Part shown: positions 44,747 to 56,642 of the stretch, piece after piece | Numbering within the stretch: the stretch's first letter is position 1 | How the letters are laid out: the number at the start of each line of letters is the position of its first letter | Source of the DNA: Symbiodinium natans | Taxonomy: Eukaryota > Sar > Dinophyceae > Suessiales > Symbiodiniaceae | NCBI GenBank assembly: GCA_905221605.1 | Contig: CAJNDS010002170.1 | Location: forward strand, 310,001 to 374,000 | Reading direction: 5' to 3' | Length of the DNA: 64,000 nucleotides | Translations under genes and position numbers: made by a program | Notes under the pieces: generated by a model | The model's database searches: none | Told to the model about the DNA's origin: nothing | What the model saw: only the letters and a program-made list of their open reading frames with translations

Positions 44747-47720
44747 ATTTATTTACCTATTAATTTCTTTAATTTCTTTAATTTCTGGGGCTCTCTTAGG
44801 GAAATAAATGAAATTAAAGAAATTAATTAATTTCATTAATTTCTTTAATTTCTGGGCCTCTCTGTGCGAAATTAAAGAAATTAAAGAAATTAATTAATTT
44901 CTTTAATTTCATTAATTTCATTAATTTCTTTAATTTATTTTAATTAGTCCCGTGAGCCGGGGGGGCTCCCCCAATTAATTTCTTTAATTTCTTTAATTTC
45001 TGGGCCTCTCTGTGAGAAATTAAAGAAATTAAAGAAATTAATTCCGGTAGCCCTTCGGGCTTGCGAGACTAATTAAAAGAAATTAATGAAATTAAAGAAA
45101 TTAAAGAAATTAATGAAATTAACTAATTTCTTTAATTTCTTTAATTTCTGGGCCTCTCTGTGAGAAAATAAAGAAATTAAAGAAATTAATTAATTTCATT
45201 AATTTCTTTAATTTCTGGGCCTCTCTGTGAGAAATTAAAGAAATTAAAGAAATTAATTCCGGTAGCCCTTCGGGCTTGCGAGACTAATTAAAAGAAATTA
45301 ATGAAATTAAAGAAATTAAAGAAATTAAAGAAATTAATGAAATTAGTTAATTTCTTTAATTTCTTTAATTTCTGGGCCTCTCTGTGAGAAATTACAGAAA
45401 TTAAAGAAATTAATTAATTTCATTAATTTCTTTAATTTCCGGGCCTCTCTGTGAGAAATTAAAGAAATTAAAGAAATTAAATAATTTCATTAATTTCTTT
45501 AATTTCTGGGCCTCTCTGTGCGAAATTAAAGAAATTAAAGAAATTAAAGAAATTAATTAATTTCTTTAATTTCATTAATTTCATTAATTTCTTTAATTTA
45601 TTTTAATTAGTCCCGTGAGCCGGGGGGCCCCCCCCAATTAATTTCTTTAATTTCTTTAATTTCTGGGCCACTCTGTGAGAAATTAAAGAAATTAACGAAA
45701 TTAATTCCGGTAGCCCTTCGGGCTTGCGAGACTAATTCAAAGAAATTAAAGAAATTAAAGAAATTAAAGAAATTAATGAAATTAATTAATTTCTTTAATT
45801 TCTTTAATTTCTGGGCCTCTCTGTGAGAAATTAAAGAAATTAAAGAAATTAGTTAATTTCATTAATTTCTTTAATTTCTGGGCCTCTCTGTGAGAAATTA
45901 AAGAAATTAAAGAAATTAATTAATTTCATTAATTTCTTTAATTTCGGGCCTCTCTGGCGAAATTAACGAAATTAAAGAAATTAATTAATTTCTTTAATTC
46001 ATTAATTTCATTAATTTCTTTAATATTTTAATTAGTCCCGTGAGCCGGGGCCCCCCCCCCCCAATTTAATTTCTTTAATTTCTGTGCCTCTCTGTGAGAA
46101 ATTAAAGAAATTAATTAATTTCATTAATTTCTTTAATTTTCTGGGCCTCTCTGTGAGAAATTAAAGAAATTAAAGAAATTAAATAATTTCATTAATTTCT
46201 TTAATTTCTGGGCCTCTCTGTGCGAAATTAAAGAAATTAAAGAAATTAATTAATTTCTTTAATTTCATTAATTTCATTAATTTCTTTAATTTATTTTAAT
46301 TAGTCCCGTGAGCCGGGGGGCCCCCCCCAATTAATTTCTTTAATTTCTTTAATTTCTGGGCCTCTCTGTGAGAAATTAAAGAAATTAAAGAAATTAATTC
46401 CGGTAGCCCTTCGGGCTTGCGAGACTAATTAAAAGAAATTAATGAAATTAAAGAAATTAAAAATTAATGAAATTAATTAACTTCTTTAATTTCTTTAATT
46501 TCTGGGCCTCTCTGTGAAAAATTAAAGAAATTAAAGAAATTAATGAATTTCATTAATTTCTTTAATTTCGGGGCCTCTCTGTGAGAAATTAAAGAAATTA
46601 AAGAAATTAATTAATTTCTTTAATTTCTGGGCCTCTCTGTGCGAAATTAAAGAAATTAAAGAAATCAATTAATTTCTTTAATTTCATTAATTTCATTAAT
46701 TTCTTTAATTAATTTTAATTAGTCCCGTGAGCCGGGGGGGGCCCCCCAATTAATTTCTTTAATTTCTTTAATTTCTGGGCCTCTCTGTGAGAAATTAAAG
46801 AAATTAAAGAAATTAATTAATTTCATTAATTTCTTTAATTTCTGGGCCTCTCCGTGAAAAATTAAAGAAATTAAATAATTTCATTAATTTCTTTAATTTC
46901 TGGGCCTCTCTGTGCGAAATTAAAGAAATTAAAGAAATTAATCAATTTCATTAATTTCTTTAATTTCTGGGCCTCTCTGTGCGAAATTAAAGAAATTAAA
47001 GAAATTAATTAATTTCCTTAATTTCATTAATTTCATTAATTTCTTTAATTTATTTAAATTAGTCCCGTGAGCCGGGGGGGCTCCCCCAATTAATTTCTCT
47101 AATTTCTTTAATTTCTTTAGTTTATGGGCCTCTCTGTGCGAAATTAAAGAAATTAAAGAAATAAATTCCGGTAGCCCTTCGGGCTTGCGAGACTAGTTAA
47201 AAGAAATTAAAGAAATTAAAGAAATTAATGAAATTAATTAATTTCTTTATTTTCTCGAATTTCTGGGCCTCTATGTGAGAAATTAAAGAAATTCAAGAAA
47301 TTAATTAATTTCATTAATTTCTTTAATTTCTGGGCCTCTCTGTGAGAAATTAATGAAATTAATTTCTGTAGTTTCTCTACTTTCAGAGCCTATCTGTGAG
47401 AAATCAAAGAAACTAAATACATTAATCAATTTCCTTAATTTGATCAATTTCATTAATTTCTTTTATTTAAACTAATCCCGTGAGCCGGGTAATTAATTTT
47501 TGTAATTTCTTTATTTTCTAGGCCTCTCTGTGAGAAATTAAAGAAATTAACAAAAAACATCCGGTAGCCGCGTGGGGTTGCGAGACTAACTAAAAGAAAT
47601 TAAAGAAAGTAATGAAATTAATTAATTTCTCTGGCTTTTTAATTGCTAAGCCTCTCTGTGAGAAATTAGAGAAATTCAAGCAATTAACCATCCTCTTTAA
47701 TTTCTTGATTTTCTGGGCCT
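44745..47720. repeat. AT-rich palindromic satellite (AAATTAAAGAAATTAA family)
   Basis: About two dozen hairpin units of roughly 65-75 bp: AATTTCTTTAATTTC, a conserved cap TGGGCCTCTCTGTGA, then GAAATTAAAGAAATT. Two other GC-rich caps recur: CCGGTAGCCCTTCGGGCTTG(CGAGACTA) near 45044, 45259, 45707, 46400 and 47168, and TAGTCCCGTGAGCCGGGG near 44946, 45609, 46034, 46301, 46718 and 47061. The two are inverted relatives of each other. Decay grows toward 47.3-47.7 kb. No gene is possible here. Confidence 0.95.
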
Positions 47721-47722
47721 CT

Positions 47723-48228
47723 TTAAGCCTTCGTGCATCTTTATCGCGTTCCCTTTTCTATCCCTTACTTTCGTGCTGAAACCATCACCCTTTCTTTCCC
47801 TTAATTTCCCCATTCATCCCTTAAAGAAAGGGACGCCTTCAAGATGTAGGAAGGATTTTTCATATAGTTGTGTGTACAATGGCTTGGTACTAGCGCTCTA
47901 ATTTTCAAGAAGCTGTTTTGCATGTAATGTGTGTCACGAGTTTGCTACGTTCATAGGCAGACTATGCAAATACACCCTCTCTAAACAAACCATTTTCCCT
48001 AAACCCTGAACCCTAAACTCTAAACCCTAAACCCTAAACGCTCAAAGACTCCTACGGCCTCCAGGCCCTCTAAGAATCCCAAGTTCTCTAAGACTCCCAA
48101 GCCCCCTACACTTCCTAAGGCCCCGAAGCTCCCCAGGCCCCCTGAGCCCGCCAAGCCTCCTTAAGTCCCGTAAGCTCCCTAAGCTGTCGAAGCCCCCTTA
48201 CTCCCTAAACAATTTCGCAGAGCAAGCA
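47723..48228 (+). repeat. Half-kilobase direct duplication, copy 1
   Basis: Runs from TTAAGCCTTCGTGCATC to CTCCCTAAACAATTTCGCAG. It contains GGACGCCTTCAAGATGTAGG, a telomere-like stretch (AACCCTAAACTCTAAACCC, 48000-48040) and a list of CTAAGNCTCCCAAGCCCCC-like words. Copy 2 is offset by about 688 bp. Confidence 0.92.
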
Positions 48229-48410
48229 AACAGAATTTCAGGACTACAAGCAATCGGTCATGAGCTGTCCTGCAGGCAACGCCTCCACCCAAAGCGTAAC
48301 TTAAAATTTCCCTGACGTTTCCCTGTTGCGCTTTTTTTTGGCCCCGATTGTTTCAGGGAAGTTTTCCCTTGAAACCCCTGTGTAGTGCTAGAATTTCCCC
48401 TCGAATCCCT
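48229..48410. other. Spacer between the direct duplicates
   Basis: Unique 182 bp, including a TTTCCCTGACGTTTCCCTG run and a poly-T. GGGAAGTTTTCCCT near 48356 recurs at 50692 just before the third copy, so the original repeat unit may begin here. Confidence 0.55.
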
Positions 48411-48916
48411 TTAAGGCTTCGTGTATCTGTACCGCGTTCCCTTTTCTATTCCCTTACTTTCGTGCTGAAACCATCGCCCTTTCTTTCCCTTAATTTCCCC
48501 AGTCATCCCTTAAAGAAAGGGACGCCTTCAAGATGTAGGAAGGATTTTTCATATAGTTGTGTGTACAATGGCTTGGTACTAGCGCTCTAATTTTCAAGAA
48601 GCTGTTTTGCAAGTAATGTGTGTCACGAGTTTGCTACGTTCATAGGCAGACGATGTAAATACACCCTCTCTAAACAAACCATTTCCCCTAAACCCTGAAC
48701 CCTAAACTCTAAACCCTAAACGCTCAAAGACTCCTACGGCCTCCAGGCCCTCTAAGAATCCCAAGTTCTCTAAGACTCCCAAGCCCCCTACACTTCCTAA
48801 GGCCCCGAAGCTCCCCAGGCCCCCTGAGCCCGCCAAGCCTCCTTAAGTCCCGTAAGCTCCCTAAGCTGTCGAAGCCCCCTTACTCCCTAAACAATTAATT
48901 TCGCAGAGCAAGCAGA
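48411..48916 (+). repeat. Half-kilobase direct duplication, copy 2
   Basis: Near-identical to 47723-48228, lacking one CCCTAAA unit and carrying an extra AATT near its end. The frame at 48348-48590 is not supported as a gene. Confidence 0.92.
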
Positions 48917-48924
48917 CAGCAAGT

Positions 48925-49180
48925 GAAGTTCATACAGTTCAAGTCCGTTTACTTCAGATCTATTGAATGCCAATGAAGTGTATAGAGTTGACCACAAGTG
49001 CATGGCATTCAACTCAACACACTTGAGTGCCATGCAGTTCGAGTGCATACACGTCCAGTATACAAGTGCAGTATACAAGTGAGTATGCAACCATATAAGT
49101 GCATACACTTAAGTGCATACACTTGTCCAAGTGCATACAGTTCGAGCGCACAGAGTCAAGTGCATAGACTCAACGCACCG
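48925..49180 (+). repeat. Minisatellite with AAGTGCATACA(C/G)TT core
   Basis: Around fifteen degenerate 12-20 bp units of CAAGTGCATAC, TTCGAGTGCAT and TTGAGTGCCAT type. Frames on both strands are artefacts. Confidence 0.85.
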
Positions 49181-49205
49181 CAAATCGATGCTTTCGGGCC
49201 AATCG

Positions 49206-49645
49206 TCTTCTAGTTTAAATTAGTCCCGTGAGCCGGGTGGGCTCCCCCAATTAATTTCTTTAATTTCTTTAATTTCTGGGTCTCTCTGTGAGAAATTAAA
49301 GAAATTAAAGAAATAAAAAAGAAATTAAAGAAATTAATTCAGGCAGCCGTTCGGGCTTGCGAGACTAATTAAACGAAATTACAGAAAGTAAAGAAATTCA
49401 AGAAATTGAGGGAGTTAAAGAAATTAAAGGTTTTCAGAAATTCAAACAATAAAGAAATCAAAGAAATTAAAGAAATTAATGAAATTCATGAAACTAATTC
49501 CGGCAGCTGTTCGGGCTTGCGAGATTAATGAAAACAAATTAAAGAAATTCACAATTCATTAATTTCCGTAACTTCTTCCTGTCTGTGAGAAAAACAAGAA
49601 ATGCAAGAAGTTAATTCCGGTAGTCGTTCGGGCTTACCAAAAGCA
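49206..49645. repeat. Outlying degenerate patch of the AT-rich palindromic satellite
   Basis: Carries the TAGTCCCGTGAGCCGGG cap at about 49218, the TCTCTCTGTGAGAAATTAAAG unit, and two altered TTCGGGCTTGCGAGA caps (49340, 49510). It decays toward 49640. Confidence 0.88.
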
Positions 49646-49649
49646 AAGG

Positions 49650-52600
49650 AGAATCACGTCCCATTGAAAGATAGACGAGTTGTGTCTTTGTACGTTGCGA
49701 GGTGGGGGAGCTCTTTCACAAGAGGTAGGTAGAGGACTTTCTCATGTCCGGCAAAGAGATAGAGACGATCTTTCATGACCCGCTACGAGATAGAGGAGCC
49801 TCTTTCATGTAAAGGGTAGGAAACGGTAGAGCTGCGAGCTCGTCTACCCATTGACGGGAAATGAGCAAGACAGGACATTAGAGTGCTCTTGTAGCTTGTA
49901 TGAGTGAATTCTTGTCATTGAAAAAGGGGAGCTCTTTCGCAAGCGGTAAAGTAGAGAACTCTCTCATTTGCTGGAAAGTCTTTCATGACCTATTGCGAGA
50001 TAAAGAAGCTCTGCCACGTAGAAGGTAGCAAACGGTAGAGCTGAGACGCTGAGAGCTCCTCTACCTAGGGACCTAGTGACGGGGAACCAAAAGGATAGGA
50101 TATGAGAGAGCTCTCCTGAAGGAGTTCTTCAATCTCTGATTAGGAGATGAATGAGCTCCTGTCTCTTCTCATACGTAATGACAGACAGGAAATGAACGAT
50201 GCCCTCGAGCTTTTAAAGCATCAAGAAAAAGCTCCTCTATCCCCTACAAGAGTGGGAGAGAGGGAAGCCCTCTCTGACCTATTAGGAGATAGAAGAGCTT
50301 GCTCATTGCAAAATATCAAGAGGAGGAGCTCTTGCAGAAGTCATGACCTGTTAGGAACCAGAGGAGATAGAAGAACTTGCTCATTGCAAAAGGGGAAGCG
50401 GAGGAGCACTTGCAGAAGAGGCAAGGAGCTCCTTCACTTGCTACAAAGACACAGAGGAGCTTTCAGACGACGTATATTCAGAGATAGCGAAACTCGATCA
50501 CGTAGAGATAGAGACTCTCTTAATAGAGACTAATGAGTTATGTCATGTCTCATTTATCGGACAGAGAATGGCCCAGGGCGACCTTCAAAACTCTTCATTG
50601 ATAGAGAAGCTATTTCGGGACTCTCTCATTCCTGCAATGTGATACAGGAGGTCTCTCATGACCTCTTGTGAGATAGAGACCGGTTGCATCAGGGAAGTTT
50701 TCCCTGGAAACCCTTTGCTATTCCCTTACTTTGGTGCTGAAACCATCACGTTCTTGTTCCTTAATGCCCCAGTAAACCCTTAGAGAAAGAGGTGTTTTCA
50801 AGATGTGGTGGGGTATCTCATGTAGGAATGTACAATGGTTAGACACTAGCGCTCTTGCTTTCAAGAAGCAGTCTTGCAAGTAATGGCTCTGGGTTATGTC
50901 ACGGGTTTGTTACGGTAATAGGCAGACTACACAAATACACCCTCCATTAAATTCCGTAGCCCTATAAACCCTACACCCTGCACGCGAATCCTGAGCCCCC
51001 TAAGACTCCTATGCCCCCTACGATGAGATATAGTTCATGGGAGAGCTCTTATACCGTTTATGAATGCATTCTTCTATCTTTGAGATGAAAGAGCTCCTCT
51101 ATCTTCTCATAGGAAATGAAAGAGATCCTGCATATGAAAAGAAAAGACCCTTCGAGAAAAGTTAAAGAATGGTAACGAATCCATGTCATCTAATGGGACA
51201 TGAAAGAGCTCCTCCATTTCTTTGAAATCAAAACCTTGCTTTCTCCCTGAGTGACAAAGATCTCTTGGAAATGAGAGATCTCTGCTACCACTTTCGAAAA
51301 AATGAGCTCCTATATCTCGGAGTCGGAAAGATAAAGATGTGAAAAGGAGCCCTCCCAAACCTACGAGGCGCCAGAGCACCCGCCCGCAGCTTTTCAAGCA
51401 GGAGAAAGGCTCTTTCGTAAGGGGCGGAGGAGCTCTGTCATTCCCTCAACCAGAGGGAGGGGAGCCCTCTCATGACCTATTCAAGAGAGAGGAGATAGAA
51501 GAGCTTGCTCATTGCTCTTTAGGATGCGGAGGAGCTTTTGCACAAGAGGCAAGGAGCTCTTTTACTTCTACAAACGCATAGAAGAGCGTTTAGATGACCT
51601 GTTACGAAATAGAATAAATGCTGTCTCACGTAAGCGAGAGAGACTGATGAGTTATGCGACGCTCCATTTCAGGGATAGGCCTTCGAAACCTTCAATTAGG
51701 GTTGATCTCTCGCAAAAAGGTAAAAGAGCTATGTCATTTCCTACGAAGCGATAAGCAGCCTAGAGACAATCGGCTTCTCTCATGTTTGCTTCATGGATAG
51801 AGAAGCTTTTCTCAACCAAAACCAAAGAGACGGATCATGTCCCATTGAAAGATAGACGAGTTCTGTCTTTGTACGTTACGAGGTGGGGGAGCTCTTTCAC
51901 AAGAGGTAGGTAGAGGACTCTCTCATGTCCGGCAAAGAGATAGAGACGATCTTTCATGACCCGCTACGAGATAGAGAGCCTCTTTCATGTAAAGGGTAAG
52001 ATATAGAAGAGCTGTGAGCTCCTTTACCTATCGACGGGAACTCTTATAGCTTTCATGAATGAGTTCTTGCCAGTGAACAAAGGGAGCTCTTTCACAAAGG
52101 GTAGATAGAGACCTCTCTCATTTCCTGTAAAAGAAAGAGGAGGTCTCTCACGACCTGATTATTGCGAGATAGAGAAGCTATGTCATATAAAGATAAGAAA
52201 TGGTAGAGCTGAGGACTCCTCTGCCTAGTGACGGGAAATCAGTTAGATAGGACATGAGAGAACTCTCATACATTTCTTATGAATGAGTTCTTCAATCTCT
52301 GAATAGAAAATGAATGAGCTCCTGTGTCTTCGCATACGAAATGACAGTGTGGAAATGAGCTGTCTCATGACCTGTTAGGAAACAGAGGAGATAAAGAGCT
52401 TGCTCATTGCAAAAGAGGAAGCGGAGGGCTCTTGCAGAAGAGGCAAGGAGCTCCTTCACTTGCTGCAAAGATACAGAGGAGCTTTCAGATGACCTATTCA
52501 GAGATAGCGAAACTCGATCACGTAAACGATAGAGATTGAAAAGTTATGTCATGCCCCATTTCAGGGATAGAGAATGGCCTTCCAGACTTTCATTTCGAAT

Positions 52601-54730
52601 AAAGGAGAGATCTGTCACAGAAAGGTAGAAGAGCTATTCATTTCTTATTATATCACGGGTAGACAAGCTTTTTCTCAAATACAAACAAAAAACCTGGCTC
52701 ATGCACCATTGAAAGATAGACGAGTTCTGTCACTCTCGATCACAAGGTGGAGGAGCTCTTTCACACGAGGTAGGTAGAGCACTCTCTCTTTTCTTGCAAA
52801 GAGATAGAGAAGATCTGTCATGACTCCATGAACCGTTACGAGATAGAGAAGCCTCTTTCATGTAAAAGATAGGTCATGGTAGAGCTGAGAGCTCCTCTGC
52901 CTAGTGATGGCAAACGAGAAATAGGAACCAAAGGAGATAGAAGAGGTTGCTCATTGCAAAATAGGAAGCGGAGGAGCTATTGCAGAAGAGGCAAGCAGCT
53001 CCTTCACTTGCTGCGCAGACACAAAGGAGCTTTCAGATGACCTGTTCAGAGATAGCGAAACTCTCTCACGTAAACGATAGAGACTGATGAGTTGTGTCCC
53101 CATTCAAGGGATAGAGAATGGCCTTCCAAACTTTCATTTCGGGTAAAGAAGAGATCTGTCGCAAAAAGGTAGAAGAGCTATGTCATTTCTTATGCATCGA
53201 TAAACGGCTACTCGCATGATTTCTTCATCGATAGAGAAGCAGCTATTTCTGAATAGAAATTCACAATGGAGCTGTCTCATGTCCCAGTGAAAGATAGACG
53301 AGTTGTGGCATTTGATTTTGAGGTGAAGGAGCTCTTTCACAAGAGGTAGGTAGAGGACTCTCTAATGTTCTGCAAAGAGATAGAGGCAATCTTTCTTGAC
53401 CCGCTACGAGATAGAGGAGCCTCTTCCATGTAAAGGGTAGGATGTGGTAGAGCTGTGAGCTCCTCTACCTATCGATGGGAAATTAACAAGAAAGTACATT
53501 CGAGAGCTCTTACAGCTTCTATGAATGAGTTCTTGTGATTGAACAAAGGGAGCTCTTTCACAAAAGGTAGATAGAGACCTCTCTCATTTCCTGCAAAAGA
53601 AAGAGGAGGTCTCTCATGACCTATTGCGAGATAGAGAAGCTATGTCATATAAAAGATACGAAATGGTAGAGCTGAGCGCTGGTGACGGCAAATGAACTAG
53701 GTAGGACATGAGAGAGCTCTTATACATTGTATGAGAGATTTCTTATATCTATATCTCTTGTGAACGAGTTCTTCAATCTCTGACTAGGAGATGAATGAGC
53801 TCCTGTATCTTCTCATACGAAATGACAGAATGGATATAAATGATGTCCTCTAGCTGTTAACGCAACATGAAAAAACCTCCTCTATCCCCTAAAAGAGAAG
53901 GAGAGAGGGAAGCCCGCTCATGACCTATTAGGAACCAGAGGAGATAAAAGAGCTTGCTCATTGCAAAATAGGAAGCGGAGGGCTCTTGCAGAAGAGGCAA
54001 GGAGCTCCTTCACTTGCTGCAAAGATACAGAGGAGCTTTCAGATGACCTATTCAGAGATAGCGAAACTCTATCACGTAAACGATAGCGAGTGATGCGTTA
54101 TGTCATGTCCCATTTGATGGACAGAGAATGGCCCAGAGTGGCCTTCAAAACTCTTCATTGATAGAGAAGCTGCGAAGCTATTTCTGAAAATCGACATAGA
54201 AGAGAACTCTCTCATTTCCTGCAGCGTGAAAAAGGAGGTCTCTCATGACCTATTGCGAGATAGAGAAATTTCAGGTAAGAGTTAGGTAATGGTAGAGCTG
54301 GGCACGCCTCTGCCTCTTGACGAGAAATGAGCTCGTGTATACTTCATGAATGCGTTCTTCTATCTCTCAGATGAAAGAGCTCCTCGATCCTTCTTATAGG
54401 GCATGAAAGAAATCCTGTGTTCGAACTGAAAAGACCCTTTGATAAGCAAAAGAAAAAGGGAAACGAATCGATGCCTTCTATCTTTTAGTGCAGAGCTTCT
54501 CACTTCTAATGCGACATGATAGAGCTCCTCTATTTTCTTGGAAATGAAACAGCTTGCGTTCTCTCCTGAGTGAAAGATGTCTCTGTCGTGGAAATGAGAT
54601 CTCCTCTATGTTTCTAAGAAATGAGATAGCTCACCTCTACCTCGTAATCGGAAATGAGAGAGCCCTTCGCCCCTCTTCAGGCTATGAAACAACTTGTCTA
54701 TCTCTTACTTCAAAGTGTGCTAGAGCTACA
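49650..54730. repeat. Purine-rich higher-order repeat field with GAGCTC sites
   Basis: Three block types recur. Block B (GAAAGATAGACGAGTT..., GAGGTAGGTAGAGGACT, CCGCTACGAGATAGAG) lies near 49660, 51845, 52710 and 53288. Block C (GAGCTCTTTCACAA, GGAGGTCTCTCATGACCT, TATTGCGAGATAGAGAAGC) lies near 49930, 52085, 53548 and 54205. Block A (AAGCGGAGG, CTTGCAGAAGAGGCAAGGAG, GAGCTTTCAGATGACC) lies near 50395, 51530, 52420, 52970 and 53975. The order varies, and blocks at 49660 and 51845 are the closest pair. Frames of 60-130 codons occur but are not conserved between copies, so I call none. Confidence 0.93.
50686..51030 (+). repeat. Third, diverged copy of the half-kilobase unit
   Basis: Shares GGGAAGTTTTCCCT, TTGGTGCTGAAACCATCAC, TTTTCAAGATGTGG, GTACAATGG, CACTAGCGCTCT, AGGCAGACTA and AAATACACCCTC in the same order as 47723 and 48411, and is embedded in the purine-rich field. 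Confidence 0.85.
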
Positions 54731-54771
54731 TGGCTGCACTTGCTGGCGCCGGTGCACACACAGACCAAACC

Positions 54772-54935
54772 TTCACTATTACTGTTACTACTACTAATAC
54801 TATTACTAGTATTATTACTATTCCTATTCCTATTACTATTACTAGTACTATTATTATTCTATTACAATTACGGTCAGTATTATTATACTCATAATAATAT
54901 TAAAATTATTAGTATTATTGCACTACTACTGAAAG
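54772..54935. repeat. (TAC/TTA)n trinucleotide-rich tract
   Basis: ATTACTGTTACTACTACTAA-type repeats. The Leu-rich frame across it is a by-product. Confidence 0.85.
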
Positions 54936-54974
54936 AAGAACCAGCCGTGAAATAGACCCTAAAGGTCTCGGCCA

Positions 54975-54975
54975 C

Positions 54976-55008
<33 letters not shown>

Positions 55009-55095
55009 TCTGCGTGTGTGTGCATGCAGATATAAGTATACATACTCTTAACAAATGTAATTATATATCTATAGACATACACATTATGTACTTAT
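54975..55095. repeat. AT/TATA microsatellite cluster
   Basis: Alternating AT runs at 54977-55008 and similar AT-rich DNA to about 55095 mark the right edge of the non-coding block. Confidence 0.85.
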
Positions 55096-55149
55096 GAAAT
55101 TATCTATGGCAATTAGTATTTTCAATTTTCTGGAGTATTGTTAACAATA

Positions 55150-56600
55150 TGTACTGTCTGCTTACATTCAATGACTCCAGCTTTTGTGTCGGGATTCGGG
55201 ACGGCCAAGGTCTCCTTCTTTGCGTATCTGACGGACCTCGACACCGTGAGCCTCTCAGAAACCGTGGAAGTCGAGGCATCTGGGCACGACATGACGGATC
55301 TCCTGTACCACCTCCTGGATGAGTCGCAGCCCGAGCGCTGCTTTTGTGAGGGGCCACTAAATCATGAAGGGCCCCGAAGGCAAAGAGGGTTTAGGGTTTA
55401 GGGAAAAAGGGTTTTAGGGTAATTGGGTTTTAGGGTAATTGGGTTTTAGGGTTTTAGTAAAAAGGGTTTGTCTTCCCCAAAGATTAGGGCCCCATGCAAA
55501 GCATGGCCCAGGCAATAGGTAAACAGCGCTCTGTGATGCAAGCGGCTCCGAGAACGGATCTCGAGCAGACAAGGGCGGGGAATTCAGGGAAGGCTTTTGC
55601 CATCACAGGAGAGAAGCCATATTGCGGGAACCTCCCTTAGATTCCAGCCTGGCAAACAGATAGGATGACAAAGGCCCGAGACTTCATTTTCTTGCAGAGG
55701 TTTCTCTTCAGCTTCAGCACGGAGTTCGTGGTTTGCCGGCGGGTGGAGGTCTTCGAGTTGGACACAACCGACATGACGCGGTTCCGAGCGAAGGCCAGAG
55801 GCCGTGGGGAGCCACTCGGTTCAGCGGACATGCGGGGTCGATGTTCGCGAAAGCGTGTGCTGCTCACTGCGGCACATGAGTAGCGAGAACGCCTTACCCA
55901 CCGTGCGCTGTCAGCAAGCCGCTGAGGAAGTTCGACCTCAAGAAGCATCCACAGGGCACGGAGATCAAGGCCGGGAGCTTCTGCAACTTCCCTAAACCTT
56001 ATGGGGAGAGCATCTCCGGCTCGTGAGGATCACATACGGTACTTTCTTCAGCATGACGTGGGCACATGGCTCATGAGTGCTGATGACGGGCCCTCGTGTG
56101 AAGGCGATAACGATGCACCAGATGAAGGTCTTGACGCCCACCGAGGTGATTACCGAGGCAGGCACTCAGCCTCGAGCTGCTTGGCTTTCGATTCTTTGCA
56201 GTCTTTTGCCGCAGTCTTTGGGTCTCTTTTGCAAGTGCTTTCTGTTCAGGTTGAGTGCCCTCAAGATTCACAAGATGGACGTGCGACGAAGCCAGACTTT
56301 CCCTACGAATGCTACGCGCTGGTGGACATCTGAAGCAGTCTGAGAGAGCACTTGCCCGGCATCTACCGCCACCATCGACTCCTGTGCATCCTCACAGAGC
56401 TCGGAGGAAGCCCAGCAGGCACACAGAGAAGCACCCCGTGGCACCTTCCGAAGTCCTGGGCCCGGTCACGAGCCTCTAAGGCGAGAGTTGAGCGTGGACC
56501 CAAGCGGTGTGCAAAGGCGTGTGGAAGTCCAAGAAGGGGAAGCCGGTCATCAACCGTATCAAGCGCGTGCGAACATGCGCAGCAAAAAAGGTTTGTGCGA
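55150..56600 (+). CDS. Multi-exon gene of unknown function
   Basis: A clear exon (about 55170-55345) reads TPAFVSGFGTAKVSFFAYL, TDLDTVSLSETVEVEASG and HDMTDLLYHLLDESQPERC, ending near a GTGAGG donor at 55347. After CTTGCAG (55698) comes FLFSFSTEFVVCRRVEVFE, LDTTDMTRFRAKARG. A third piece near 55885-56025 reads PPCAVSKPLRKFDLKKHPQG, TEIKAGSFCNFPKPYG. Weaker pieces are AITMHQMKVLTPTEVITEAG (56108) and a basic segment WKSKKGKPVINRIKRVRTC (56522-56580). The middle is beta-rich and the end basic. I cannot name a family. Junctions are only partly consistent, so at least one exon may be missing. Confidence 0.45.
55383..55470 (+). repeat. Short telomere-like tract (TTTAGGG, GGGTTTTAGGGTAATT)
   Basis: About 85 bp in G-strand orientation, inside an intron of the unknown gene. 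A weaker one is at 56608-56642. Confidence 0.8.
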
Positions 56601-56642
56601 TAGCCAGAGGGGTTTAGGGTGTACGGTTCGTTAGGGTCTAGG

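Noticed and set aside
44745-47720. Inserted organelle DNA (hairpin-rich mitochondrial-like sequence)
   Set aside because: I see no cox1, cob, cox3 or rRNA fragment. AT-rich hairpins alone are not enough.
50147-50533. 128-codon plus-strand frame in the purine-rich field
   Set aside because: Homologous blocks elsewhere in the field do not keep the frame.
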